From the NCBI RefSeq assembly GCF_000969825.1, contig NZ_KQ033919.1:4104749-4168748 (forward strand): 64,000 bases of DNA. Reading direction: 5' to 3'. The stretch is from Parabacteroides gordonii MS-1 = DSM 23371 (GTDB taxonomy: Bacteria > Bacteroidota > Bacteroidia > Bacteroidales > Tannerellaceae). The notes below the pieces were generated by a model. That model was not told the DNA's origin and ran no database searches. It saw only the letters and a program-made list of their open reading frames with translations. Shown here piece after piece: positions 1 through 7,200 of this stretch (positions within the stretch are counted from its first letter, which is position 1; every line of letters begins with the position of its first letter). The translations under genes were made by a program, and so were the position numbers.

Positions 1-666
1 CCGCGTAAATGGGGATTCGGTATGGGAGGTGGTAGTGTGACAGCGGGTACAAATAACTCGTTGAATACATACGCACTGAAAAATACGATGATGACAGATC
101 AGGAGTTATTATTCCTCAATGCTGCTAACTTTGAGAATAATACATATCCGAAGACAAACATACATCATAAGACACCGATATCAGTGGGCTTTTCTGTAAG
201 CCGTTATCTGAATAACCGGTTTGCCTTGTTGATGGGGTTGAATTATACGTTTTTGTCTTCTACCTGGGATGTGGATGCCCCGATATATTATAATAAGACA
301 GCACAAAAGCTTCATTTTATCGGTATTCCGGTTTCTTTGTCCTATAAGATTGCTGAATGGAATCGTTTCCAGGTGTATGCCGCAGCAGGTGCCATGACAG
401 AAGTGAATGTGTCGGGTAAGTTGATTACAGAGAAATATTCAGGTAAAGAGTTATATGGAAAAGAGAGCGAACATATCCGTATGAAAGAGTGGATGTGGTC
501 TGTCAATGCCCGTGCAGGTGTAAGCTATCCATTGCTTCGCTTTGTAAGTCTTTATGCGGAAGCGGGTGTCGACTATTACTTTGACAATGGAAGTACGATT
601 GAAACCGTACGTTCCGAAAAACCATTTAATGTAAGTCTTCAGGCCGGATTCCGCCTGGGTTTCTAA
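1..666 (+). CDS. Outer membrane beta-barrel protein, 5' end outside window
   Basis: The reading frame is open from base 1 (residues PRKWGFGMGG precede the first ATG at 22), so the gene is cut by the window edge and that ATG is internal. The visible 221 residues have alternating hydrophobic/aromatic strands (FSVSRYLNNRFALLMGLNYT, later ARAGVSYPLLRFVSLYAEAG) and end in VSLQAGFRLGF, a typical terminal strand with a C-terminal Phe for outer membrane insertion. This fits the porin-type or OmpA-type barrel family of Bacteroidetes. A lipoprotein gene follows 42 bases later on the same strand, so the two are probably co-transcribed. No enzymatic motif is visible; a structural or transport role is inference. 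Confidence 0.75.
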   Translation, partial: PRKWGFGMGGGSVTAGTNNSLNTYALKNTMMTDQELLFLNAANFENNTYPKTNIHHKTPISVGFSVSRYLNNRFALLMGLNYTFLSSTWDVDAPIYYNKTAQKLHFIGIPVSLSYKIAEWNRFQVYAAAGAMTEVNVSGKLITEKYSGKELYGKESEHIRMKEWMWSVNARAGVSYPLLRFVSLYAEAGVDYYFDNGSTIETVRSEKPFNVSLQAGFRLGF

Positions 667-708
667 ATAAACAAATACTAATAACATAAAAAAAAAAGAA
701 CAGAAAAA

Positions 709-1461
709 ATGAAGAAACTTAAGTTTTTAGGTGCGGTAGCTATGGCTACAGTTTTGTTGACCTCTTGCTTGGATGGGGGAAATAATGAAAGTTCATACGA
801 AGCATATGCTGTAGTGAAGATGTCTACTAAATCTTTCAAAAATCTGGCATATGAGAGTGATTATTCAGTACCTATTTATCATCCTCAATTGGATAATTTG
901 TCTGAGGGGCAATGTATTTATGCCTGGAAAAAAATAAATGGTGATGATCCGGTTAATCAGTCTGCTACTGAATATTATACGGCATCTGAATTTCAATATA
1001 GAAAAGTTTCTACAGGAGATGTTGCTCCTTATTTAGATGATACTACTACTATTAAAAAAAATGAAATGACAATTCTTGATGCAGGGGTTGGTGGATATAT
1101 GAAAGGTATGCTTTTTGTTTTGTCTAGCCATCCTAATGCGTCTAGTGATCAGTCTAACCTGATGTCATTATCATTTGATAGAAATCAGGAAGTAAAGGAA
1201 ATTAATGGTCAGCGTGTTTATGAAGTTTTCTTACGTGCAGTGAAGGTTACCGATGGTAAAAATAGTACGGGTAACGTGACTTTTGAGAATGCCTTTCCTA
1301 TGAGTACTTTCTTTAGTTATGCAACAGCTCAGGAAAAGAGTGAAAATAAGACGAATGTATATTTCCGATTTAACTATATAAAAGAATTTAATAAGGATAC
1401 AACAGCGGCTACCTGGGCTACATCGAAGGTGCTTGATTATCCTATACCAGAAGAAAAATAA
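709..1461 (+). CDS. Surface or periplasmic lipoprotein, NigD-like in style
   Basis: This is a 250-residue protein with a lipoprotein signal peptide: hydrophobic stretch VAMATVLLTSC with the lipidated Cys at residue 20, followed by D and G residues that favour export to the outer membrane. I recognise no catalytic motif. The overall look (Bacteroidales lipoprotein of about 250 residues, C-terminal strand with NKDTTAATW) resembles NigD-like proteins, but that is a weak match. A distant paralogue lies at 19312-20079: both end with a motif of the form N-K-D-T-T-A-x-x-W. It follows the barrel gene closely and ends just before a hairpin terminator, so it closes that operon. Confidence 0.7.
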   Translation: MKKLKFLGAVAMATVLLTSCLDGGNNESSYEAYAVVKMSTKSFKNLAYESDYSVPIYHPQLDNLSEGQCIYAWKKINGDDPVNQSATEYYTASEFQYRKVSTGDVAPYLDDTTTIKKNEMTILDAGVGGYMKGMLFVLSSHPNASSDQSNLMSLSFDRNQEVKEINGQRVYEVFLRAVKVTDGKNSTGNVTFENAFPMSTFFSYATAQEKSENKTNVYFRFNYIKEFNKDTTAATWATSKVLDYPIPEEK

Positions 1462-1487
1462 GAAATATTTAAATTGTATTTTAATGA

Positions 1488-1518
1488 AAAGAGAATTCCA
1501 TTTTGGAGTTCTCTTTTT
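1488..1518 (+). terminator. Rho-independent terminator after the lipoprotein gene
   Basis: AAAGAGAA (1488-1495) pairs with TTCTCTTT (1509-1516), with an inner CCA/TGG extension and a T run to 1518. It sits 27 bases after the stop codon of the lipoprotein gene. Being A-rich on the left and T-rich on the right, it could also serve the other strand. Confidence 0.75.
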
Positions 1519-1572
1519 ACATATTCTATAATATTATAGCTGTTTGTATTGTCTAGATTAAGTCTGAATGTA

Positions 1573-1875
1573 TTAAAATATTAGGTGATTTTTTATTTCT
1601 TGCAAAAGAGCACTTTTCTCCATTACTCCAGACGTACGCCAAACAGCTTCTCCCTTTTTGAAAATAATCAATGTTGGAACAGACTGAATGCGATATTGAT
1701 TGGCTACAGCTTCATTCTTATCCACATCGATTTTGAGAACACGTGCTTGTCCAACTAATTCTTTCCCTAAAGCTTCGACCGTAGGGCTCATCACTTTACA
1801 AGGCCCGCACCAAGTTGCGAAAAAGTCTACCAATACAGGTTTGTCCCCGTTTATAATATCTTTGAAAGTTTCCAT
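1573..1875 (-). CDS. trxA: Thioredoxin
   Basis: This small disulfide reductase has 100 residues, slightly shorter than E. coli thioredoxin. The active site is FFATWCGPCKVMSP, with the redox pair Cys-Gly-Pro-Cys, and the conserved cis-proline loop appears as SVPTLIIFKKGE. There is no signal peptide, so it acts in the cytoplasm, accepting electrons from thioredoxin reductase and reducing protein disulfides. The start METFKDI lies directly after AT-rich upstream DNA. It stands alone between the convergent lipoprotein operon and a long non-coding stretch. The symbol trxA is used in the generic sense, since Bacteroidales genomes usually carry several thioredoxins. Confidence 0.93.
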   Translation of the reverse strand: METFKDIINGDKPVLVDFFATWCGPCKVMSPTVEALGKELVGQARVLKIDVDKNEAVANQYRIQSVPTLIIFKKGEAVWRTSGVMEKSALLQEIKNHLIF

Positions 1876-2674
1876 ATTGTTCGTATTTATGTTGGTCGTA
1901 AATTATAGTTTCTATTTTTATTTATAACAGTTACGTTGTAGTGCTTGTTCATTAATCTGAGTGATTGGAGGATATAAAATACTTTTGTCGATCAAGTGAA
2001 CTTGAATTTATCAAAATGTCATTTTGTTATTATTGCTTACTGAGGATATCCTGTACGTAGGGATGTGGGAGACTGTTTATAAATATGGCAGGGAGCAGCA
2101 GTTGTTAATTGACATTTTGTAAAGAATCGGGCGTGAATTATCGAATGTTGATTGCTTGTCGGGATTGTCTCCGGAGGTAATTAGCAGAGTGGATATTTTC
2201 CGGTTCTTTCTACAATGAAAATGTCAACCCAAAAAGTGTATGTCCTGCAACGCTTCCACGATAAAAGAAGCTCTGATTTTGTTTAGAGGATGAGGTTTGA
2301 AGAGAAAAAATGAGTTATAAACCGAATTTCTCTGAATTATCCGGCAGCTGATCCCAACTACCTCGGACTTGGTTCGAATTGTCTCAGACCTAATTTGAAT
2401 TACCTCGGACTTGACTGCCATTTACCTCGGAGGTAATCGCAATCAGCTCGGACTTCGTGTGAAGTTTACCCGGGAAAGGCCGAAAAACTGGCTGTTTGGT
2501 AGGATTTGTTTGAGTGTGTTGTTTTGAATAGTGCATTTTTTATCTCATATTGAATGCATTTGTTAGAAATGGTGATCTATATGTTAGTGCACTATATTAT
2601 CCACACAAAAAACATTTAAGTGCTGATGCCAAACGACAATACTTCAATAGTTGTAAGTCTCTTTATAGAAACTG
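1876..2674. other. Gene-poor 800-bp stretch with a degenerate repeat
   Basis: I find no convincing gene here. The one longer minus-strand frame (2224-2421) is the translation of a 21-bp repeat and shows a matching 7-residue period, so I treat it as a by-product. The stretch holds the repeat at 2335-2482, a partial outlier copy (TCTCCGGAGGTAATTAGC, about 2169-2186) and otherwise AT-rich spacer. Confidence 0.6.
2335..2482. repeat. Seven degenerate 21-bp tandem units
   Basis: Units begin at 2335, 2356, 2377, 2398, 2419, 2441 and 2462; all are 21 bases except the fifth, which is 22. The clearest unit is AATTACCTCGGACTTGACTGC; the core is AxTxxCTCGGACTTG with substitutions. On the minus strand the units encode a 7-residue period (KSEVIQI, RSETIRT, KSEVVGI). 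The regular length with scattered point changes points to old tandem duplication. A core-like string ACCTCGGAAGGTAATC also occurs near 40750. Confidence 0.75.
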
Positions 2675-3289
2675 TCATTTTATCTCATTAATAGTATAAT
2701 GTTCAGTTGATCCAGCAAAAAATTGGCCCTCCCATTTACCTTCTGCTTCATAACTGCTTGCTCCCCCTTTTTCTGTAAGAAGTGCTTTGTATGTTGCTAT
2801 TATTTTTTTTATTTTAATGGTGGTATAGTAGTGTAGTTCACAGTGAGGAGCTAATGAAGTGCGATCTTCTATGGTTCTGTTAGGAGTAAGTACTGACTCT
2901 TCTGTTTGAAAAGGTGCTTGTCGTCCTCCGACTAAATATTTGAAGTTTGAAGATAATATTTCTGTCATATCAGGTATAGAAATAATAGTGGAATCATCTT
3001 CTGATAAATCAGTGAGCACTTTATCTTCAATATGGAATAGAGATGTTTCATCAATATAGCCATGAGAATGAACTGTTATCCACATAATCTCGTCTCCAGT
3101 GTTTTGGAAAATCCGTTCAGGAATTTTTATCTCGAAGAATTCTTCTCCGTCACCTTCCCGTAAAGTCCATTGGATAGAACTTAGTTCGTAACTCTTTTTC
3201 TCAATTAGTTCTTCGTCATTATCATTGCTACATGATATCAGACAAAAAACAGGCAATAATAGCAATAGCAATCCGGTTATATTCTTCAT
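2675..3289 (-). CDS. Hypothetical lipoprotein
   Basis: I place the start at 3289 (MKNITGLLLL) rather than nine codons upstream, because AGAGG precedes this ATG and it begins directly with a lipoprotein signal. The lipobox is CLISC with Cys at residue 20, followed by SNDNDEE. The mature part, about 184 residues, is acidic and strand-rich, with no family I recognise. It stands alone: the stop lies about 800 bases from thioredoxin on the same strand, and the next gene is divergent. Location in the inner or outer membrane leaflet is inference from the lipobox. Confidence 0.65.
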   Translation of the reverse strand: MKNITGLLLLLLPVFCLISCSNDNDEELIEKKSYELSSIQWTLREGDGEEFFEIKIPERIFQNTGDEIMWITVHSHGYIDETSLFHIEDKVLTDLSEDDSTIISIPDMTEILSSNFKYLVGGRQAPFQTEESVLTPNRTIEDRTSLAPHCELHYYTTIKIKKIIATYKALLTEKGGASSYEAEGKWEGQFFAGSTEHYTINEIK

Positions 3290-3415
3290 GGCCTCTATAA
3301 AATAGGTTGTGTGCAAATATATATATGATAATTGTATTACAATGAATTTTGTATTGATTTGAATGGGCTTTTAAGGTTATTTGTATTATATCATTATTAT
3401 TATACGATGTTTTAT

Positions 3416-3423
3416 TAACTTTG
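3416..3423 (+). promoter_or_regulatory. Bacteroidales -7 box TAACTTTG
   Basis: TAACTTTG matches the TAnnTTTG -7 consensus. It lies about 105 bases before the XRE-type regulator gene at 3530. That leaves a leader long enough to hold the direct repeats at 3448-3500. Confidence 0.5.
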
Positions 3424-3447
3424 TATGAATATACTGTGCTGTAGCCA

Positions 3448-3500
3448 AATGTCGGGTAAATGTCGGGTGAAAGTTTGCTGCTTTATTTGTTGAAAGTTTG
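3448..3500 (+). repeat. Direct repeats in the leader of the XRE-type regulator
   Basis: An 11-bp tandem repeat, AATGTCGGGTA then AATGTCGGGTG (3448-3469), is followed by two copies of GAAAGTTTG (3469-3477 and 3492-3500). They lie between the -7 box and the regulator gene. A role as operator for the downstream HTH protein is inference. Confidence 0.55.
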
Positions 3501-3529
3501 AGTTATGCATAATCTTGTCGAAAATTTGA

Positions 3530-4387
3530 ATGAAGATGAAACAACCGGAATTAGGTAAGTACATTGCAGGGCTTCGGGAAACAAAAGGGTTAACCCAAGA
3601 GGAACTGGTAAGTAAATGTAATATTAGTGTCCGAACTTTGCAACGTATCGAGTCAGGAAAAGTAGTGCCAAGAAGTTATACATTGAGGCTAATTGCTACT
3701 GCGTTGGATTGTGACTTGTTAGCTGCTCCGGAGGTTCAGGAAGTCGGTAAAGCTGAACTCCCGGTTCATTTGTCATTCAAATCTGTTTTGAAAGATTTGT
3801 TTAACTTAAAAGTACACACAATGGCAAAATTATCAGTTTTAACAACGGTATGTCTGGCTATAGGTTTTAGTTTGTATACAGTCGGCACCAAATGTAATGC
3901 ACAGCAAATGATGAAAATGAATTTTGTAACAGACAATACCGGAGGGTTTGAGATACAGCTTCCCCGCGGACTCCCCGGTTATGGAAGTTATATAAATAAT
4001 GATACCGTTTTTATCAGGGCAGGGAAGGATTTGATCAAAGAGCATAAAGGATTTTTGTTTCTGAACAATGCTTTTGTTGGCCATGTACAGGAAAACGATA
4101 CGATAATATTTAAAAAGGGAAACCTGTTTACTAAAAAGTCGCTTATTGTTAAGCCATATAGAATGAAAGCATCTTTGATATACAAAGATATTGTTTTCGT
4201 AACTCCCCAATCTATTAGTGGATTTACAGATGACAGTGGAGACACTTTCCAATCGGGGCCTTATACTTTCAAAGAAAGAGATAATCGAATATATCTGAAC
4301 GATGTTTATCAGGGGGATGCTTTTGCCGGTGATACTGTGGTTATATCAAGATCCGGTAAGCTAAAAATTAAACGAGCTGTTTTGTAA
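3530..4387 (+). CDS. Membrane-anchored XRE-family regulator
   Basis: Residues 8-62 form an XRE/Cro-type helix-turn-helix (LGKYIAGLRETKGLTQEELV, then SVRTLQRIESGKVVPRSYTL). A linker leads to one hydrophobic segment at about 98-119 (LSVLTTVCLAIGFSLYTVGT), and about 165 residues follow with no family known to me. The tail seems to hold two related strand-rich modules: FLFLNNAFVGHVQENDTI is echoed by IYLNDVYQGDAFAGDTVVI. With the HTH inside the cell, the tail would face the periplasm, as in one-component sensors of the CadC/ToxR layout; that topology is inference. Direct repeats in its leader may be its operator. The nitrilase gene follows on the same strand. Confidence 0.8.
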   Translation: MKMKQPELGKYIAGLRETKGLTQEELVSKCNISVRTLQRIESGKVVPRSYTLRLIATALDCDLLAAPEVQEVGKAELPVHLSFKSVLKDLFNLKVHTMAKLSVLTTVCLAIGFSLYTVGTKCNAQQMMKMNFVTDNTGGFEIQLPRGLPGYGSYINNDTVFIRAGKDLIKEHKGFLFLNNAFVGHVQENDTIIFKKGNLFTKKSLIVKPYRMKASLIYKDIVFVTPQSISGFTDDSGDTFQSGPYTFKERDNRIYLNDVYQGDAFAGDTVVISRSGKLKIKRAVL

Positions 4388-4481
4388 TTAACTTATTACT
4401 GAAATCGGGTTGGGGAAAAAGATAATTGTTATCTTTACGACTCTATTGAATAATATGTAAACCTAATAAATCAACATATTA

Positions 4482-5435
4482 ATGGAATTATTGAAAATCG
4501 CTACCGTGCAGTTTGAGACACGGGATAATGACAAAGTGTATAACCTTTCCGTTATCCGGGAGATGTGTCGGAAAGCTTCGGCTGAAGGTGCGGACGTGGT
4601 GGCTTTTCACGAATGCTCGGTGTGCGGATATACGTTTGCCAAGGATTTGTCTCGTGAGGAATTGTTGGCTATTGCTGAACCGATTCCTGCAGGGGAAAGC
4701 ACGCAAGCACTAATTGCTATCGCTAAAGAATTTGGTGTCACCTTGTTAGCCGGATTCTTTGAGAGAGAGGAGGATCGTATCTATAAAGCGCAAGTTTGTG
4801 TGGATGGCAATGGATTGAAAGCGAAGTACCGAAAATTGCATCCGTTTATCAATCCAAATATTTTACCGGGCGATCAATATGTATTGTTTGAGATCAAAGG
4901 GTGGAAATGTGGTATATTGATCTGCTATGATAATAATATTGTTGAGAATGTTCGTGCCACGGCTTTGTTGGGAGCGGATATTATATTTATGCCTCATGTG
5001 ACGATGTGTACGCCATCTCCACGCCCCGGTGCAGGTTTGGTAGATATGAAGTTGTGGGAAAACCGAGAGATTGACCCTACGAGTTTGCGGCAGGAGTTTG
5101 ATGGTTTGAAAGGTCGTGCCTGGCTGATGAAATGGCTTCCCGCCAGAGCTTACGACAATGCCGTGTATGTGGTGTTCTCCAACCCGATCGGACGTGACTA
5201 TAATGAAGTTAAAAACGGTTGTTCAATGATTCTGGATCCTTTTGGTGATATATTGGCGGAATGCCGTAAGTTGGGAGATGATTTCGTAATTGCTACAGCC
5301 ACCCCTGATAAATTAAAACAAGCCGGAGGTTATCGTTATCGGAATGCCCGTCGTCCGGAGCTTTATGCGGATATAATCGGTCGCCCGCATGAATCCGAGC
5401 AAAAGGTGGCGTGGTTGACAGAAACAAAAGAATGA
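4482..5435 (+). CDS. Carbon-nitrogen hydrolase (nitrilase superfamily)
   Basis: This 317-residue cytoplasmic amidase/nitrilase-type enzyme shows the full Glu-Lys-Cys triad: E44 in FHECSVCGY, K118 in KYRKLHPF and C148 in GILICYDNN. Family members cleave non-peptide C-N bonds (amides, N-carbamoyl groups, nitriles); the exact substrate cannot be read from sequence, though the length and RPEL ending fit the amidase branches better than true nitrilases. A near-consensus -7 sequence (TATCTTTA) lies about 50 bases upstream. The gene converges on the two-component operon, with only 8 bases between the stop codons. No pathway partners sit nearby. Confidence 0.88.
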   Translation: MELLKIATVQFETRDNDKVYNLSVIREMCRKASAEGADVVAFHECSVCGYTFAKDLSREELLAIAEPIPAGESTQALIAIAKEFGVTLLAGFFEREEDRIYKAQVCVDGNGLKAKYRKLHPFINPNILPGDQYVLFEIKGWKCGILICYDNNIVENVRATALLGADIIFMPHVTMCTPSPRPGAGLVDMKLWENREIDPTSLRQEFDGLKGRAWLMKWLPARAYDNAVYVVFSNPIGRDYNEVKNGCSMILDPFGDILAECRKLGDDFVIATATPDKLKQAGGYRYRNARRPELYADIIGRPHESEQKVAWLTETKE

Positions 5436-5443
5436 ACCTATGG

Positions 5444-6148
5444 TTATTTTGTAATCAACTGATTATTGATAATCGCTTTGTACACCTCTTCCCGCATCGG
5501 GCGTGATACCGGAATTTTATGTTCTCCGATAACTAACTGATTTCCTTCGATAGCCTGTATGTGGGATAGGTTTACAATGAATGAACGGTGCACCTGCATA
5601 AAGGAAGTTGCCGGAAGCGTGTCGAGTATGGATTTCAACCGGATGCTGGCTGTATCTTTGGTAGTTGGTGTATGGATGATAATGTAATTCTCCATGCTCT
5701 CAATGAAGAGTATTTCTTTGAGATAGATTTTTTTTAGCTGTTTCTCTGTTTTTATAAAGATATATATATCCTCCTCTTTTTTCGATTCGGATTCTATCAT
5801 TGTATGTACTTTGTTGACAGCTTTCAGGAAGCGGGAAAAGGGGATAGGTTTCAGCAGATAATCCACTACATCGAACTCGTATCCTTTCAGGGCATATTGC
5901 TCGTAGGCTGAGGTGATGATTACATGGGGTGGATTCTGCAGATCGGCTAAAAGATCCAGTCCCGACAGATGAGGCATTTCGATGTCGAGGAAAAGCAAGT
6001 CTGCATGAACAGTCTTGAGCATGTTATTGAGTTGTACCGCATCCTCGCATTCTCCGGCTATTGTCAGAAAATCAACTTTGTTGATATATCGCTTCAAACC
6101 TTTCCGGGCGATAGGTTCATCGTCTGTTATAATGCATTTTATTTCCAT
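5444..6148 (-). CDS. LytTR-family response regulator
   Basis: The N-terminal receiver domain (about 1-120) has the acidic pair ITDDEP, the phospho-acceptor D55 in LLFLDIEMP, the switch Thr/Ser in IITSAYE and the conserved Lys in LLKPI. The C-terminal LytTR DNA-binding domain (about 135-230) shows LKEILFIESMENYIIIHT and MQVHRSFIVNLSHI. It is the last gene of a three-gene operon: barrel protein, LytS-type kinase, this regulator. One base separates its ATG from the kinase stop codon, so translation is probably coupled. Genes of the barrel operon itself are the obvious candidate targets, but no binding site could be defined. Confidence 0.93.
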   Translation of the reverse strand: MEIKCIITDDEPIARKGLKRYINKVDFLTIAGECEDAVQLNNMLKTVHADLLFLDIEMPHLSGLDLLADLQNPPHVIITSAYEQYALKGYEFDVVDYLLKPIPFSRFLKAVNKVHTMIESESKKEEDIYIFIKTEKQLKKIYLKEILFIESMENYIIIHTPTTKDTASIRLKSILDTLPATSFMQVHRSFIVNLSHIQAIEGNQLVIGEHKIPVSRPMREEVYKAIINNQLITK

Positions 6149-6149
6149 A

Positions 6150-7187
6150 TTATTCTGATAAATCGATGAATAAATTAACGGTGAAATAAGTTCCGTCGTT
6201 TGTAATATCTAATCGGTGCTTACCGGGATAAAGTAGATTCAATCTTTTTCTGAGGTTCTCGATACCTATACCGGATTTTTCTTTTTTGTCAGTGTCAGGT
6301 ATAATGGTGTTTCTAGCCATAAAATGAACAGTTGAATCTTTTTGTTGCATTTGAACTTGTATCAGGTAATCTCCTCCTACATATTTAAAGGCATTTTCCA
6401 ATAAAGGCTGAAATAGTAGCGGATGTATTTTTTGATCTTTCAGATTCATATCGAAAGATGATTCAAATTTCAGTCGTTCCGTCATACGGAGCAGCTGAAA
6501 TTGTATATAAGTTTGTAAGTAATCGACTTCCTGTTTGATCGTCACTTTCGTATTTATATCGTATAGTTGGTAACGGAGCAGGTCGGAAAGCAGTTCGATC
6601 GATTCGATAGCAGCCTCATTTTCTTCATCGATCTGAAAATAGACAGTATTCAGGGCATTAAATAGAAAATGCGGATGATACTGTGATCGTAATAGTTTCA
6701 GTTCTGCATCCAGTTGATCGACTTTTAATTTCTCCAACTGGATGATCTTTTCTGTGTAATGCTTGTTTAGGATTGTATTTCTGATCGAAGTATAATAAAA
6801 AAGGAATATGGGTAGGGCTGTGGCATTGATCAGTAAGGCTTCTCCCCAGCGGTAAGTCGTCTCATTAATGAAAATAATTATTACGTACAGACTGATATTG
6901 AGTGTGACAATGATAAACAGGATCACCCAGAAATATTCTATTATTTTCGGAAGAAGTTTGTTTTCTTTATTTCTGTCGAAGAAAATAGTGGCCAGGCTAT
7001 TGAAGAACAGGGAGGCCAGGATAATATTTATCATTATGAGGGCGAGAGCCTTTATGCGGTCGAACCAGGCTGATGCACCTAGTTCCCACATACGTACTCC
7101 ATAGGCCATGTCCGTGACAATCCACAAGCAGCAGATTGCCAGCATGGTCATAAGCAACGGACTCAGGATGTTGTATTTTATTTTCAT
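6150..7187 (-). CDS. LytS-type sensor histidine kinase
   Basis: I use the ATG at 7187 (MKIKYNIL, 345 residues); a TTG four codons earlier is possible but sits against the upstream stop codon. The N-terminal third has four hydrophobic segments and no obvious extracytoplasmic sensor domain. A short helical linker leads to the His_kinase family core SQYHPHFLFNALN, with the phospho-His in PHFLFN (about residue 173). A GHKL-type ATPase follows, with N box PLLENAFKYV and glycine box GIGIENLRKRL. It pairs with the LytTR regulator encoded next. The membrane region itself or the upstream barrel protein may supply the signal; that is inference. Confidence 0.92.
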   Translation of the reverse strand: MKIKYNILSPLLMTMLAICCLWIVTDMAYGVRMWELGASAWFDRIKALALIMINIILASLFFNSLATIFFDRNKENKLLPKIIEYFWVILFIIVTLNISLYVIIIFINETTYRWGEALLINATALPIFLFYYTSIRNTILNKHYTEKIIQLEKLKVDQLDAELKLLRSQYHPHFLFNALNTVYFQIDEENEAAIESIELLSDLLRYQLYDINTKVTIKQEVDYLQTYIQFQLLRMTERLKFESSFDMNLKDQKIHPLLFQPLLENAFKYVGGDYLIQVQMQQKDSTVHFMARNTIIPDTDKKEKSGIGIENLRKRLNLLYPGKHRLDITNDGTYFTVNLFIDLSE

Positions 7188-7200
7188 AACTGATTTCAAA

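Noticed and set aside
2224-2421. 65-codon minus-strand frame with SEV/SET heptads
   Set aside because: Its repeats follow from the 21-bp DNA repeat, and it has no ribosome site or promoter that I can see. Kept as a repeat rather than a gene.
2335-2482. Possible CRISPR array
   Set aside because: Unit length is 21 with no distinct spacers and degenerate repeats; no cas genes are present. The iterons at 40795-40917 are also too short and too close for CRISPR.
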